DNA of 64,000 nucleotides from an uncultured Prevotella sp. (GTDB taxonomy: Bacteria > Bacteroidota > Bacteroidia > Bacteroidales > Bacteroidaceae): assembly GCA_900540375.1 (NCBI GenBank), contig UQFS01000006.1:1-64000 (forward strand), written 5' to 3'. The notes under the pieces are model-generated. The model was not told the DNA's origin. It ran no database searches and saw only the letters and a list, made by a program, of their open reading frames with translations. Below are positions 54,591-63,449 of this stretch, piece after piece. Position numbers and translations under genes: made by a program. Position 1 is the first letter of the stretch; every line of letters begins with the position of its first letter.

Positions 54591-55925
54591 TTATGCTTCT
54601 TCGCGCTTCTCGATGTCTTGCATCAGCTTCACGGCGTCGACATACTGCTCGATGCCCTGCGCCACCTCCTGCGCGGCTTTCATGGCGAGCACGACGGTCT
54701 GTGGGCGGTGCACCACGTCGCCGCCGGCAAAAACGCCACGGCGTGTGGTCATGCCGAAGGGACGTTCCAAGATCTTGACATATCCTTTTTCGTCGACCTC
54801 TATACCTTCCGTGGTCGACACGATACGGTTGGCAGGACGTGAGCCGATGGCCAGGAAGATGCGGTCGAAAGGTTCCTCGCGGTCTCCGTCCTCGGTATGC
54901 ACGGTCACGCTGCCGAGTCGTCCGGGCTCACCGGCAATAAACTCCGTGACGCTGGACTTCCACCAGAACTTCACACCCTCGTTGACGGCTTCGTCAAATT
55001 CGCTCTTGATGGCGGGCATCTCCTCCTGGGTGCGTCGGTAGATCACCGTCACGTCAGCACCCAGGCGAATGGCGGTGCGGGCAGCATCCATGGCTACGTT
55101 GCCGCCGCCGATGACGCCGACACGTTCTCCGGTACGCAGCGGCACCATGTTGCGGGCGATGGCACCTTCCTGGTAAGCGTTGAACTGATGGAGCAGGTAG
55201 GTCGACTGGCTCACGCCGTGGAGTTTGGCGCCCGGCACGTCGTCCATATTCTGTGGTACTGCCGTACCCGTTCCCATGAAGATAGCGTCGAAGCCATGCT
55301 GGAAGAGATAGTCGACAGTGATACCGTTCTCGCCCACCATAGTGTTGGTGATGAAGTTGACGCCGAGTTCCGCAATCTTTTCGATCTCGGCTCTGACCAC
55401 CGTCTTTGGCAAGCGATATTCGGGAATGCCGAACATCAGCACGCCGCCGGGCTCTTCAAGCCCTTCGTAGATCGTCACGGCAAAGCCCTTGCGGGCCAGG
55501 TTACCGGCAACGGTGAGTCCGGCAGGTCCTGATCCGATGACAGCGATGTTGCCGCGTGTCTTCTGCGGCAGCATCTCACGTTGTAGGCGCATCTGTGTGT
55601 CGAAGTCAGCGATGAAAGCCTCCAGGCTACCGATCTTCACGGGGGTGCCTTTCTTGTTGAGCACGCAGTGACCCTGACATTGCTTCTCATGTGGACAGAC
55701 ACGTCCGCAGATTGCCGGTAGGTTCGACGTCTCGTTGATGATGGCCATAGCGTCTCCGAGGTTGCCTTTGGAGAGTTGATGGATAAATGAGGGAATATCA
55801 TTGCCGATGGGGCAGCCCTTGCGGCAGAGTGGCACCTTGCAGTGCAGGCAGCGCTTGGCCTCCGTGATCGCTTCCTGCATCGACAGGGGCTGCGGTGTGC
55901 TATAGTCGATTTGCTCTTTCTTCAT
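54591..55925 (-). CDS. gltD: GltD-like NADPH-dependent flavoprotein oxidoreductase
   Basis: 444 aa. N-terminal iron-sulfur cysteines in CLHCKVPLCRKGCPIGND and CGRVCPHEKQCQGHC, FAD motif VIGSGPAGLTVAGNLA and NAD(P)H motif IGGGNVAMDAARTA. It matches the small subunit of glutamate synthase or the related stand-alone GltA/NfnL-type family. No gltB large subunit is adjacent, so whether it makes glutamate or shuttles electrons is uncertain. Confidence 0.85.
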   Translation of the reverse strand: MKKEQIDYSTPQPLSMQEAITEAKRCLHCKVPLCRKGCPIGNDIPSFIHQLSKGNLGDAMAIINETSNLPAICGRVCPHEKQCQGHCVLNKKGTPVKIGSLEAFIADFDTQMRLQREMLPQKTRGNIAVIGSGPAGLTVAGNLARKGFAVTIYEGLEEPGGVLMFGIPEYRLPKTVVRAEIEKIAELGVNFITNTMVGENGITVDYLFQHGFDAIFMGTGTAVPQNMDDVPGAKLHGVSQSTYLLHQFNAYQEGAIARNMVPLRTGERVGVIGGGNVAMDAARTAIRLGADVTVIYRRTQEEMPAIKSEFDEAVNEGVKFWWKSSVTEFIAGEPGRLGSVTVHTEDGDREEPFDRIFLAIGSRPANRIVSTTEGIEVDEKGYVKILERPFGMTTRRGVFAGGDVVHRPQTVVLAMKAAQEVAQGIEQYVDAVKLMQDIEKREEA

Positions 55926-56125
55926 GTTGCTACGGTGTTTGTTGTGTTCGGTTGTTGGTGATTAAAAGTTTGTTTTGTTATATAGACTTTACAAAAGTAC
56001 GTATTATATCCTTACGTTTCGTTATATTCAGTAAAAAATTAAACAAGATTAACCTCAAGGCGAGATGAAATCTCTATTCAGCGAATATATTTCTCACACA
56101 GAGACATAGATGAAATACCAGACTT

Positions 56126-56154
56126 AAAAAGGGACTTGCCAATTGACAAGCCCC
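56126..56154 (-). terminator. Terminator of the GH115-GH43 unit
   Basis: On the minus strand GGGGCTTG pairs with CAAGTCCC (one mismatch), followed by TTTTT. It lies 36 bp after the GH43 stop. Confidence 0.7.
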
Positions 56155-56190
56155 TTATATGATAGTAAAAACGTTTTGTCCACGGGTGTT

Positions 56191-57807
56191 TTACTTGACT
56201 TTGAAGTGGAACCAATCGATGTCTGCCTTTCCACCAGGCTGTTTGGTGGCGAAGTTGTAGATGCCGAAGCGGGTACCCATGAAGAAGCGGCGGTAGTCGA
56301 AGACGAGTTTGAAGTCGGTCAAAACCGTTGTCCAGTGCTTGCCGTCGAGGCTGTAGGCCAACGAGGCCACGTCCTTGTGAAGACGGAAATCGGCACTTAC
56401 CCTTAAGTAGACGATGTTCTGTGACAAAGCCTTGCGGTAGACTTCGTGACGATGATCGGCAAGGACGTGGTGGTCCTTCGGCTCCATCTCCATGGAGTCT
56501 GTCGAGGCTACGATATATTTCTTACCCTTTTCCTTCACCACAGAGAGCAGGGCGGCATCGTTCTGAAAGGCACAGAAGCCGGCCACGTCGCCATCCTGCA
56601 TCTGGCTGACATCCATGCGGATGATGCCCTCGTTTTGTGATCCCATCATGCGCGTGGTCAGCGTGTTGCGAGCCAGGAAGATATTGGGAGCCACAGCAGC
56701 CGTGTGCAGGCGCAACCAACCACGGCGCTCGGTGAGTGACCAGGCGTTGTCGACGGGGTTGTGGTTCCATTCCCAGTCGAGACTGAGCGTAGGCTTGTTG
56801 AATTCATCGCTGTTGACGATGCTCGTCTTCTTATCGCCCTTAAAGGGCACCTCCGTCGTAACAGGCACATCGTCCACCTTTGGCCAGCCGTCGACCCAAC
56901 GGACGGGAGAGAGCGTCGGCACGCGTCCCACGCCGCCACGGTCCTGGAAGATCAGCGCAAACCAACGGCCGTTGGGTGTGTCGACAATTGTACCCTGACC
57001 GACACCGCCGAAGCCTTCGAACTCCGTCTCGAGCATCACACGCTTGGTGTACGGCCCCTGGATGTTATCGGCACGATAGACGACTTCGCGGCGCGGATGG
57101 CCGTTAGTCCATGAAATCATCTGAAGATAGTAATGCCCGTCATGTTTGATGACACGTGAACCTTCGAGAAGTCCCTTCTCCTCACTGTCGCGCTGGAAGA
57201 GCTGGCGGTGAGAGCCGTCCACGACCTGCTTGAGATCACTGCTGAGTTCCACCATCTCGCCCGTACCATAGAAGACATACGCACGATCGTCATCATCAAA
57301 GAAGAGCGTGGCATCATGGAAATGAGGTAACCGGCTGACGAGAGTCCACGGACCTTCCGCCTTTTGGGCCGTCATGATATAAGTCTCGCCACCGGGATGA
57401 TCATTCGGGGCGAAGAGCGCATAGAACCGTCCTTTGTGATACTTCAGCGAGGTTGCCCACTGCCCACGGCCGTAGACGGTGCCCTGCTCCATATTATATT
57501 TAGGCGAGTCGGTGAGCTTGTCGAAGAGATAGCCCACTGTCTGCCAGTTGACCAAGTCACGCGAGTGCATGATCGGACCGCCCGGCATGAGGTGCATCGT
57601 CGTCGAGACCATGTAGTAGTCGTTACCCACACGGATCACATCCATGTCGGGTACATCCGACCAGATGACGGGGTTGGTGAACATGTTGGTCTGCGCTGCT
57701 TGTTGCTTTACTGCTTTGCCCATGGGCTTCTTCACCGTTCCGGTCGCCGTCATGGGCAGCGACAGACCGGCGAGAAGCAGGAGGGCCGGGATTGTTCTTA
57801 CTTTCAT
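56191..57807 (-). CDS. GH43 glycoside hydrolase (xylosidase/arabinofuranosidase type)
   Basis: 538 aa, exported (signal residues about 1-24). A five-bladed propeller has the general base in WSDVPDMDVIRVG, a second acid in the HFHDATLFFDDDDRAYV segment and the proton donor in EGSRVIKHDGHYYL. The C-terminal domain (about 330-538, NTLTTRMMGSQNEGIIRMD) is a beta-sandwich of the GH43 C2/DUF1349 kind. It probably removes arabinose or xylose from xylan side chains. It is cotranscribed with GH115, 20 bp downstream. Confidence 0.9.
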   Translation of the reverse strand: MKVRTIPALLLLAGLSLPMTATGTVKKPMGKAVKQQAAQTNMFTNPVIWSDVPDMDVIRVGNDYYMVSTTMHLMPGGPIMHSRDLVNWQTVGYLFDKLTDSPKYNMEQGTVYGRGQWATSLKYHKGRFYALFAPNDHPGGETYIMTAQKAEGPWTLVSRLPHFHDATLFFDDDDRAYVFYGTGEMVELSSDLKQVVDGSHRQLFQRDSEEKGLLEGSRVIKHDGHYYLQMISWTNGHPRREVVYRADNIQGPYTKRVMLETEFEGFGGVGQGTIVDTPNGRWFALIFQDRGGVGRVPTLSPVRWVDGWPKVDDVPVTTEVPFKGDKKTSIVNSDEFNKPTLSLDWEWNHNPVDNAWSLTERRGWLRLHTAAVAPNIFLARNTLTTRMMGSQNEGIIRMDVSQMQDGDVAGFCAFQNDAALLSVVKEKGKKYIVASTDSMEMEPKDHHVLADHRHEVYRKALSQNIVYLRVSADFRLHKDVASLAYSLDGKHWTTVLTDFKLVFDYRRFFMGTRFGIYNFATKQPGGKADIDWFHFKVK

Positions 57808-57827
57808 TTGATTTGTCTTTCGTAGTG

Positions 57828-60299
57828 TTATTTAGTTTTTATCGTGATTTTCTCCAGCACAACTCCCGGGTCGAGCGGCTCGAAGACGAGTTTGTGGATG
57901 CCGTCGGCCAGCTGTTGCAGCGGTAGTGTGATCTGCTTTTCTACGACGCGGCGGGCCACCGTGGGGTAGTAAATGCTGTAGATATTCTCCGGTTTCTCGT
58001 TGAGGTTGGCGTTGAAGTTCGCCGTCTGGCTCCTGCCGTCGAGGTTCACCCGGTAGCGCAGTCCGCCTTGGTTGAGGAAGTCGAGCGTGCATTTCGTTGC
58101 CACGGTGACCGTCACGCTGTCGGCCGGTTGCATACCTCGGAAGCGATACTCCAGTTGTGCGCCCCTGACCGAAGCCGTTGTCGGCCGCAACGTCATGGCG
58201 CCGAGTGACGGCCCCATAAACGGGATGTCGATCCAGTGTGCGCCTTCGCCGTCGCGTTTGCTAAAGTAGTGCTCAGCCTCCAACACCACTTTTCCGCCCT
58301 CGGCATCAATGACCCAGCCGTCGGTACGCGGCTTGACAGTGTAGAGCTTCGGCAGCATGTCGTGCGGGAAGTTGTCGTTCCATATCGTATATCCGATATG
58401 TTTCTGGATCATCATGCCGTTCCATTTTCCTCCCGCGATGTCGTGGTTATAGGCAGCGCAGAGCAGCGAGTCACGACGGAAGTCGTTGCGGCAGCGCTCC
58501 GCCCACGTGTTGGCATCGGGATTGCCCTGCTCGTAAAGCTGGTGGTTCATGGCCTGGGCATAGTACATGTCGTAGAGATTAGCCATCGCCTGCACGGGGA
58601 AGAGGATGAGCTCCTGGTAGGCGTCGCGGCAGTTCTCGGGCAGAGAGGTGTATTGGCGCAGGGCGTCACGCTCCAGTGCAGCGTAGTCGCTGACCACTTT
58701 CTGCCATTCGCAGTCCTTCAGACTGTAGGTCTTGGCGTCGAGCATCTCGGCCGTACAGCGTCCGGCGTACTTGCATTGCAGGTTGAGGATACGCGTCGTC
58801 TCCGTAGCCTGATCCTCACCGAAGGCCGCAGCGCAGAAGCGGCGGGTGTGGTCGAGCAGGTTCTCTGTGGTGCAGGCTGTCGGATTCCATGCCATGTCGA
58901 TGAAGAGTTGGATGGGATATTCCATCGGTTTGAGATCGCCGACATTGAGGATCCACAGCCGGTCAATGCCGTTCTCGGCAGCCAACGTCAGCTGTTCCCA
59001 CATGTTCTGAATGGGCGTGACGTTGATCCACTTCGAGTTTCTCGGAGCACCTACATAGTCGACATGATAGTAGAGACCCCATCCGCCCTTACGGTTGCGC
59101 TCCTTGGGTGTAGGCACGCGGCGCACGTCGCCCCAGTTATCATCGCAGAGCAGCAGTGTCACATCATCGGGCACGCGCAGTCCGGCATCGTAGTAGTCCA
59201 TCACCTCTTTGTAGAGTGCCCATACCTGCGGCACTTCGCCGGCTTTCTTGCCACGCTCTTTCTCAATGATACGGCGCTGGTTGCTGATGATCTTCTCCAT
59301 GAGCTGTATGTTTGTATCTTCGCTCATGGCCATGTCACCGTCGCCCCTCATGCCGATGGTGATGATGTCCTCAGTACCTTTGTTGCGGCGGACGCCCCCG
59401 GCCCAGAAGTCGTCTAAGGCTTTCTGGTTGGTGGCGTAGTTCCACTGTCCGCCCGCAGCTTCCCGCGAAGTGCGGTCCTGTGGTTCCACGTTCGGGTTGT
59501 CGGTGTGGCCGTGCCATTCCTTTTGCGAGCGGCACATCGGTTCGTGATGTGAGGTGCCGATGATGATGCCACGGTCGTCGGCGGTCTTGCTGTTCAATGG
59601 GTCGTCGGTGTAGAAAGCCCAGCTCCACATCGCCGGCCACATGAAATTCGCCTTTAGTCGCAGCAACAACTCGAAGACGCGGTCGTAGAAGCGATGGTCG
59701 CCGTAGTTCGTGCCATAGGTGTTCTTCACCCATGTCGTCAGGCAGGGCGCCTCGTCGTTGAGGAAGATGCCACGGTATTTTACCCGTGGAGACGGTTGAT
59801 ACTGCCGGCCGCTGCTATATATAATATGGTCCTGGTGCTTCACGGCAACGTCAGCCCACCAGTACCACGGCGACACGCCCATCTCACGGCTGATCTCATA
59901 GATGCCGTAGATCGTGCCGCGCTTGTCCGATCCGATGACGACGAGATTTCCGTCGACAACGTCGATGAGATAGCTTTCCCATTGTCCGCGCAGCTTCCTG
60001 ACATCGGTCTTATGGGCTTTGACGATGTTGTCGATGAGCTTACTCTTGCCCATTGTACCTGCTATGATGCATCCTTGTCCCGGCTGATGGGCTGCCGTGG
60101 CGACAAGGACGGGCGCTGCTTTACCGCAGACGCGCCCGATGTCAGCACTGAGATCGCGGGCCGCCAGTCTTACTCCGGTCCAGTCCGTGGTGTCCACGAC
60201 AATGGTGGCAGGCTGCTGCCCGGGCTTGACGATGTCAAAGTCCGCGGCCTTTGCCAGTAAGGGAAACAGTAGTAATAAGAATAGGAAAATTTTGTTCAT
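57828..60299 (-). CDS. GH115 xylan alpha-1,2-glucuronidase
   Basis: Removes (4-O-methyl)glucuronic acid from xylan. 823 aa, exported (signal about 1-18). Family blocks VKYRGIFLNDEAPCLTTWV, LLRLKANFMWPAMWSWAF, GIIIGTSHHEPMCR and LLLCDDNWGDVRR are clear. The C-terminal beta domain ends near VVLEKITIKTK. With the GH43 it forms a two-gene debranching unit without SusCD. Confidence 0.94.
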   Translation of the reverse strand: MNKIFLFLLLLFPLLAKAADFDIVKPGQQPATIVVDTTDWTGVRLAARDLSADIGRVCGKAAPVLVATAAHQPGQGCIIAGTMGKSKLIDNIVKAHKTDVRKLRGQWESYLIDVVDGNLVVIGSDKRGTIYGIYEISREMGVSPWYWWADVAVKHQDHIIYSSGRQYQPSPRVKYRGIFLNDEAPCLTTWVKNTYGTNYGDHRFYDRVFELLLRLKANFMWPAMWSWAFYTDDPLNSKTADDRGIIIGTSHHEPMCRSQKEWHGHTDNPNVEPQDRTSREAAGGQWNYATNQKALDDFWAGGVRRNKGTEDIITIGMRGDGDMAMSEDTNIQLMEKIISNQRRIIEKERGKKAGEVPQVWALYKEVMDYYDAGLRVPDDVTLLLCDDNWGDVRRVPTPKERNRKGGWGLYYHVDYVGAPRNSKWINVTPIQNMWEQLTLAAENGIDRLWILNVGDLKPMEYPIQLFIDMAWNPTACTTENLLDHTRRFCAAAFGEDQATETTRILNLQCKYAGRCTAEMLDAKTYSLKDCEWQKVVSDYAALERDALRQYTSLPENCRDAYQELILFPVQAMANLYDMYYAQAMNHQLYEQGNPDANTWAERCRNDFRRDSLLCAAYNHDIAGGKWNGMMIQKHIGYTIWNDNFPHDMLPKLYTVKPRTDGWVIDAEGGKVVLEAEHYFSKRDGEGAHWIDIPFMGPSLGAMTLRPTTASVRGAQLEYRFRGMQPADSVTVTVATKCTLDFLNQGGLRYRVNLDGRSQTANFNANLNEKPENIYSIYYPTVARRVVEKQITLPLQQLADGIHKLVFEPLDPGVVLEKITIKTK

Positions 60300-60373
60300 A
60301 TTGTTTTTAATTGTTTATTTGAGGGTGAAGACCGTGTACGACTTCCCGGGTCGTGTGTTGGGTCATATTTCTG

Positions 60374-60381
60374 CAAAGTTA
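60374..60381 (-). promoter_or_regulatory. -7 element of GH115-GH43
   Basis: TAACTTTG on the minus strand, about 75 bases before the GH115 ATG. No TTTG at the right distance, suggesting activation by a regulator. Confidence 0.5.
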
Positions 60382-60537
60382 CACATTCTGTCTCAATATT
60401 GTTTTGTCAAACGTGTCTTTTTCCTTGATATTTGTTGCATAAGACATAAAAGACATATGTTCCTCTGTCTTTAAACCTCTGTCTTTCATTTATATTTGCC
60501 CTTTTGTTAGTTTCCTTTGTCAAAATCCGAACATCTT

Positions 60538-60568
60538 TTTGCTTATTCATTATTTTTGTGTTACTTTG
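60538..60568 (+). promoter_or_regulatory. Promoter of the B6 regulator gene
   Basis: TTTG (60538-60541), 19 bases, TTACTTTG (60561-60568), which is one base off the -7 consensus. The space between the divergent promoters (60382-60537) shows no gene. Confidence 0.55.
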
Positions 60569-60601
60569 CAGTAGGAAATACATCATAGAGTAAAAGCATA
60601 G

Positions 60602-61552
60602 ATGAAAGCAGTACTCACCATCACGGGTTCGGACAGCTGTGGCGGAGCTGGCATACAAGCCGATATCAAGACGATCAGTCAGTTGGGCGGCCATGCCCTC
60701 ACGGCCATCACCTCCATCACGGTTCAGAATACGTTGGGTATTCAGAACTACTACGACCTGCCTCCGGAAACCGTCCGGGGACAGGTGGAGGCCGTCATCA
60801 ACGATGTGGAGCCCAATGTGGTGAAGGTGGGACTGATCCGCACGCTGGCCACGCTCAATGTCATCGTTGACTTGTTGCAGAAGTATCGTCCCGCCTGCAT
60901 CATCTATGATGCCGTCGTGCGCACGGCGCAGGGCGAACAGCTGATCCCCGATGATGTTCACAACATGATCGTCCGGCGCCTGCTGCCCCTGTGCACGGTG
61001 GTGATCATCGGCAAGAATCAGCCTGCCGGCAAACTGCCGACATCGGTACATGCGATGGCCATCGACGACAATCCCCAGCACGGCTATGCCAACGGCTTCT
61101 CCTCAGCTTTGGCCTGTTTCGTCAGTCTGGGACTCTCACTGCAGGACGCTGAGAGCAAGGCACGGGCCTATGTCAATGCGCAGTCGGCCACGTCCTCAGA
61201 TGCTACGGGGCGCTGTGGCGAGCTCTATCGGCTCTTTCTCGATGCCATCGAGGAGCGAGGTGATGCGTATCACGACATCAACTATTATGCGGATCATCTC
61301 AACGTCAGCGCACGCTATCTGGCGCAGGTCACCCATCGGGCTGTGGGACTTACCCCCAAGCAGATCGTCGACAAGGAGATGACACATATCCTTCAGTCAG
61401 CACTGCTCTCGTCGGCACAACCACTCCAGCAGTTGGCTTACGACCACGGCTTCACTTCCCAGCAGCATTTCACCAAGTTCTTCAAGAAACAAACGGGACT
61501 GACGCCCAGCCAATACCGCGCGGAGGTCAAGCGGAAAAGAAGAGAGAGATAA
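60602..61552 (+). CDS. Degenerate ThiD/PdxK-type kinase domain fused to AraC DNA-binding domain
   Basis: 316-aa fusion. Residues 1-190 resemble pyridoxal/HMP kinases: ITGSDSCGGAGIQADIKT binds the pyridine or pyrimidine in the family. Compared with ThiD about 60 residues with the ATP-site KGGH are missing after LLPLCTVVIIGKN, and the catalytic GTGC/D loop reads HGYANGF (160-166). Catalysis is therefore unlikely. Residues about 222-312 are an AraC two-helix-turn-helix domain with LQQLAYDHGFTSQQHFTKFF. It lies 64 bp before pdxS, so it probably senses a B6 vitamer and controls pdxST. Automatic annotation as a kinase would mislead. Confidence 0.85.
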   Translation: MKAVLTITGSDSCGGAGIQADIKTISQLGGHALTAITSITVQNTLGIQNYYDLPPETVRGQVEAVINDVEPNVVKVGLIRTLATLNVIVDLLQKYRPACIIYDAVVRTAQGEQLIPDDVHNMIVRRLLPLCTVVIIGKNQPAGKLPTSVHAMAIDDNPQHGYANGFSSALACFVSLGLSLQDAESKARAYVNAQSATSSDATGRCGELYRLFLDAIEERGDAYHDINYYADHLNVSARYLAQVTHRAVGLTPKQIVDKEMTHILQSALLSSAQPLQQLAYDHGFTSQQHFTKFFKKQTGLTPSQYRAEVKRKRRER

Positions 61553-61616
61553 AAAGCGAGTTAATATTGAACAGTTAGAAAATCAGGATAAGAAAAACAA
61601 CTAAAAGACAGAAACA

Positions 61617-62492
61617 ATGGAAAACGAAAGGCAGACATTGAACCGCAACTTGGCACAGATGCTCAAGGGCGGTGTGATCATGGACGTGACAACACCCGAA
61701 CAGGCAAAGATCGCGGAGGAAGCAGGCGCCTGTGCCGTCATGGCTTTGGAACGCATTCCGGCAGACATCCGTGCTGCAGGCGGTGTGGCACGCATGAGTG
61801 ACCCGAAAATGATCAAGGGCATACAAGCCGCGGTGAGCATCCCCGTGATGGCTAAGTGCCGTATCGGACACATCGCAGAGGCACAGATCCTGCAGGCTAT
61901 TGACATCGACTACATCGATGAGAGTGAAGTGCTCTCTCCCGCCGATGATGTCTGTCACATCGACAAGACGCAGTTCCGCGTGCCCTTTGTCTGTGGTGCC
62001 CGCAACCTCAGTGAAGCCTTGCGGCGCATTGCCGAAGGAGCCACGATGATCCGCACCAAAGGTGAGCCCGGCACCGGTGATGTGGTTCAGGCCGTCCATC
62101 ACATGCGGCTGATGCAGCGTCAGATCCGCGACCTTGTCGCCAAGCGTCCCGACGAGCTCTTCGAGGCAGCCAAAGAGCTGCAGGCGCCTTACGACTTAGT
62201 GAAGTATGTCCATGACCACGGCAAGCTGCCGGTGGTGAACTTTGCTGCCGGCGGTGTCGCCACACCGGCAGACGCTGCACTGATGATGGAGCTGGGCGCA
62301 GAAGGTGTCTTTGTGGGCAGTGGCATCTTCAAGAGCGGCAATCCCCGCAAACGCGCGGCAGCCATTGTCAAGGCCGTCACCAACTACAACGATCCTAAGG
62401 CGCTGGCAGCGATCAGCGAGGATCTCGGCGAGGCCATGGTGGGCATCAACGCCGACGAGATACAGCTGCTCATGGCGGAGAGAGGTAAATAA
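61617..62492 (+). CDS. pdxS: Pyridoxal 5'-phosphate synthase, synthase subunit
   Basis: Builds PLP from ribose 5-phosphate, glyceraldehyde 3-phosphate and ammonia. 291 aa, TIM barrel; GGVIMDVTTPEQAKIAEEAG, MALERIPADIRAAGGVARM, MAKCRIGHIAEAQIL (active-site Lys) and VNFAAGGVATPADAALMM are nearly invariant. It forms a dodecamer with PdxT, whose gene follows after 19 bp. Confidence 0.97.
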   Translation: MENERQTLNRNLAQMLKGGVIMDVTTPEQAKIAEEAGACAVMALERIPADIRAAGGVARMSDPKMIKGIQAAVSIPVMAKCRIGHIAEAQILQAIDIDYIDESEVLSPADDVCHIDKTQFRVPFVCGARNLSEALRRIAEGATMIRTKGEPGTGDVVQAVHHMRLMQRQIRDLVAKRPDELFEAAKELQAPYDLVKYVHDHGKLPVVNFAAGGVATPADAALMMELGAEGVFVGSGIFKSGNPRKRAAAIVKAVTNYNDPKALAAISEDLGEAMVGINADEIQLLMAERGK

Positions 62493-62511
62493 GCGAGAGG
62501 AGACAGCGTCT

Positions 62512-63111
62512 ATGAAAAAACGTATTGCTGTGTTGGCGTTGCAAGGTGCCTTCATTGAGCATGAGAAGATGCTGCAGCGGCTCGGTGCTGATGCCTTTGA
62601 GGTCAGAGAGAAAACCGACTGGCAACAGCCTAAGGACGGACTCGTCATCCCCGGTGGTGAGAGTACGGTAATGGCCAAGCTGCTTGTGGAGTCAGGTCTT
62701 CACGATGAGATTCGTAACGACATCGTCGCCGGTCTTCCTGTCTTCGGCACCTGTGCCGGACTGATTCTCCTGTCAGGGCGCGTGCGCCGGCATGCCGGCG
62801 GCGAGGCTGCATCCATGCCCGGAGCCATTGCGACGATGGACATCACCACGTGTCGCAATGCCTACGGTCGGCAGTTGGGCAGCTTTGCCACGGAAGCAGA
62901 CTTCAAAGATGCCGGTAAGGTGCCGATGACTTTTATCCGTGCGCCTTTCATCGAGACCGTAGGACCTGAGGTAGAAGTCCTCGCGCGTGTAGGCGGACGT
63001 ATTGTCGCGGCACGGCAAGGCAACCAGCTCGTCACTGCTTTCCATCCCGAACTCAGCGACGACATGCGTGTAGCCAAGTACTTCCTGGACTTTCTTCCTT
63101 CCAGGAAATAA
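62512..63111 (+). CDS. pdxT: Pyridoxal 5'-phosphate synthase, glutaminase subunit
   Basis: Class I glutaminase that supplies ammonia to PdxS. 199 aa from MKKRIAVLALQGAF, after GAGAGGAGA; a longer frame inside pdxS is rejected. Nucleophile Cys in FGTCAGLILL, IPGGESTVM loop, and His-Glu pair in TAFHPELSDD. Confidence 0.96.
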   Translation: MKKRIAVLALQGAFIEHEKMLQRLGADAFEVREKTDWQQPKDGLVIPGGESTVMAKLLVESGLHDEIRNDIVAGLPVFGTCAGLILLSGRVRRHAGGEAASMPGAIATMDITTCRNAYGRQLGSFATEADFKDAGKVPMTFIRAPFIETVGPEVEVLARVGGRIVAARQGNQLVTAFHPELSDDMRVAKYFLDFLPSRK

Positions 63112-63162
63112 CCGCGCGGAGCGGTCGTCGTGGCGGGCACGCGCCGTAAACCAATTAAGCCG

Positions 63163-63206
63163 AAAAGAGGCAGATGCTGTTGGATCTCCAGCATCTGCCT
63201 CCTTTT
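63163..63206. terminator. Bidirectional terminator after pdxT
   Basis: GAGGCAGATGCTG (63167-63179) pairs with CAGCATCTGCCTC (63189-63201), flanked by AAAA and TTTT. Confidence 0.85.
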
Positions 63207-63233
63207 CTATTTGTTAACGGCTACTCTCCGCCT

Positions 63234-63437
63234 TTAATCTTCCCAATCCCAATGGTTGTTTTTCTTGGCTCCGGATACACCGGGACCATCACCATAGTCG
63301 TCGTTAATCTCACCCGACTTAGGCCATTTGGAATCACTTCCACCAATATTATACTTGTCCTTGGCCGAATGAGCCATCAAATGACAGACGTCAAATCTGA
63401 CGTTTTCTGTCTCCGGACGTTGATATATACGTTTCAT
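63234..63437 (-). CDS. Small peptide of unknown function
   Basis: 67 aa: MKRIYQRPETENVRFDVCHL, then MAHSAKDKYNIGGSDSKWPK and a Gly/Asp-rich end finishing NNHWDWED. The pattern MKK/RxYxxP, a hydrophobic middle, L-M-A-x-S, and an acidic Trp-Asp tail recurs in small Prevotella peptides that I cannot assign. It lies 12 bp downstream of the next gene on the same strand, so probably cotranscribed. Confidence 0.6.
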   Translation of the reverse strand: MKRIYQRPETENVRFDVCHLMAHSAKDKYNIGGSDSKWPKSGEINDDYGDGPGVSGAKKNNHWDWED

Positions 63438-63449
63438 GTCTGCTCTTTT

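Noticed and set aside
58236..59417. 393-aa antisense open frame opposite GH115
   Set aside because: Shadow frame within a confident enzyme gene.
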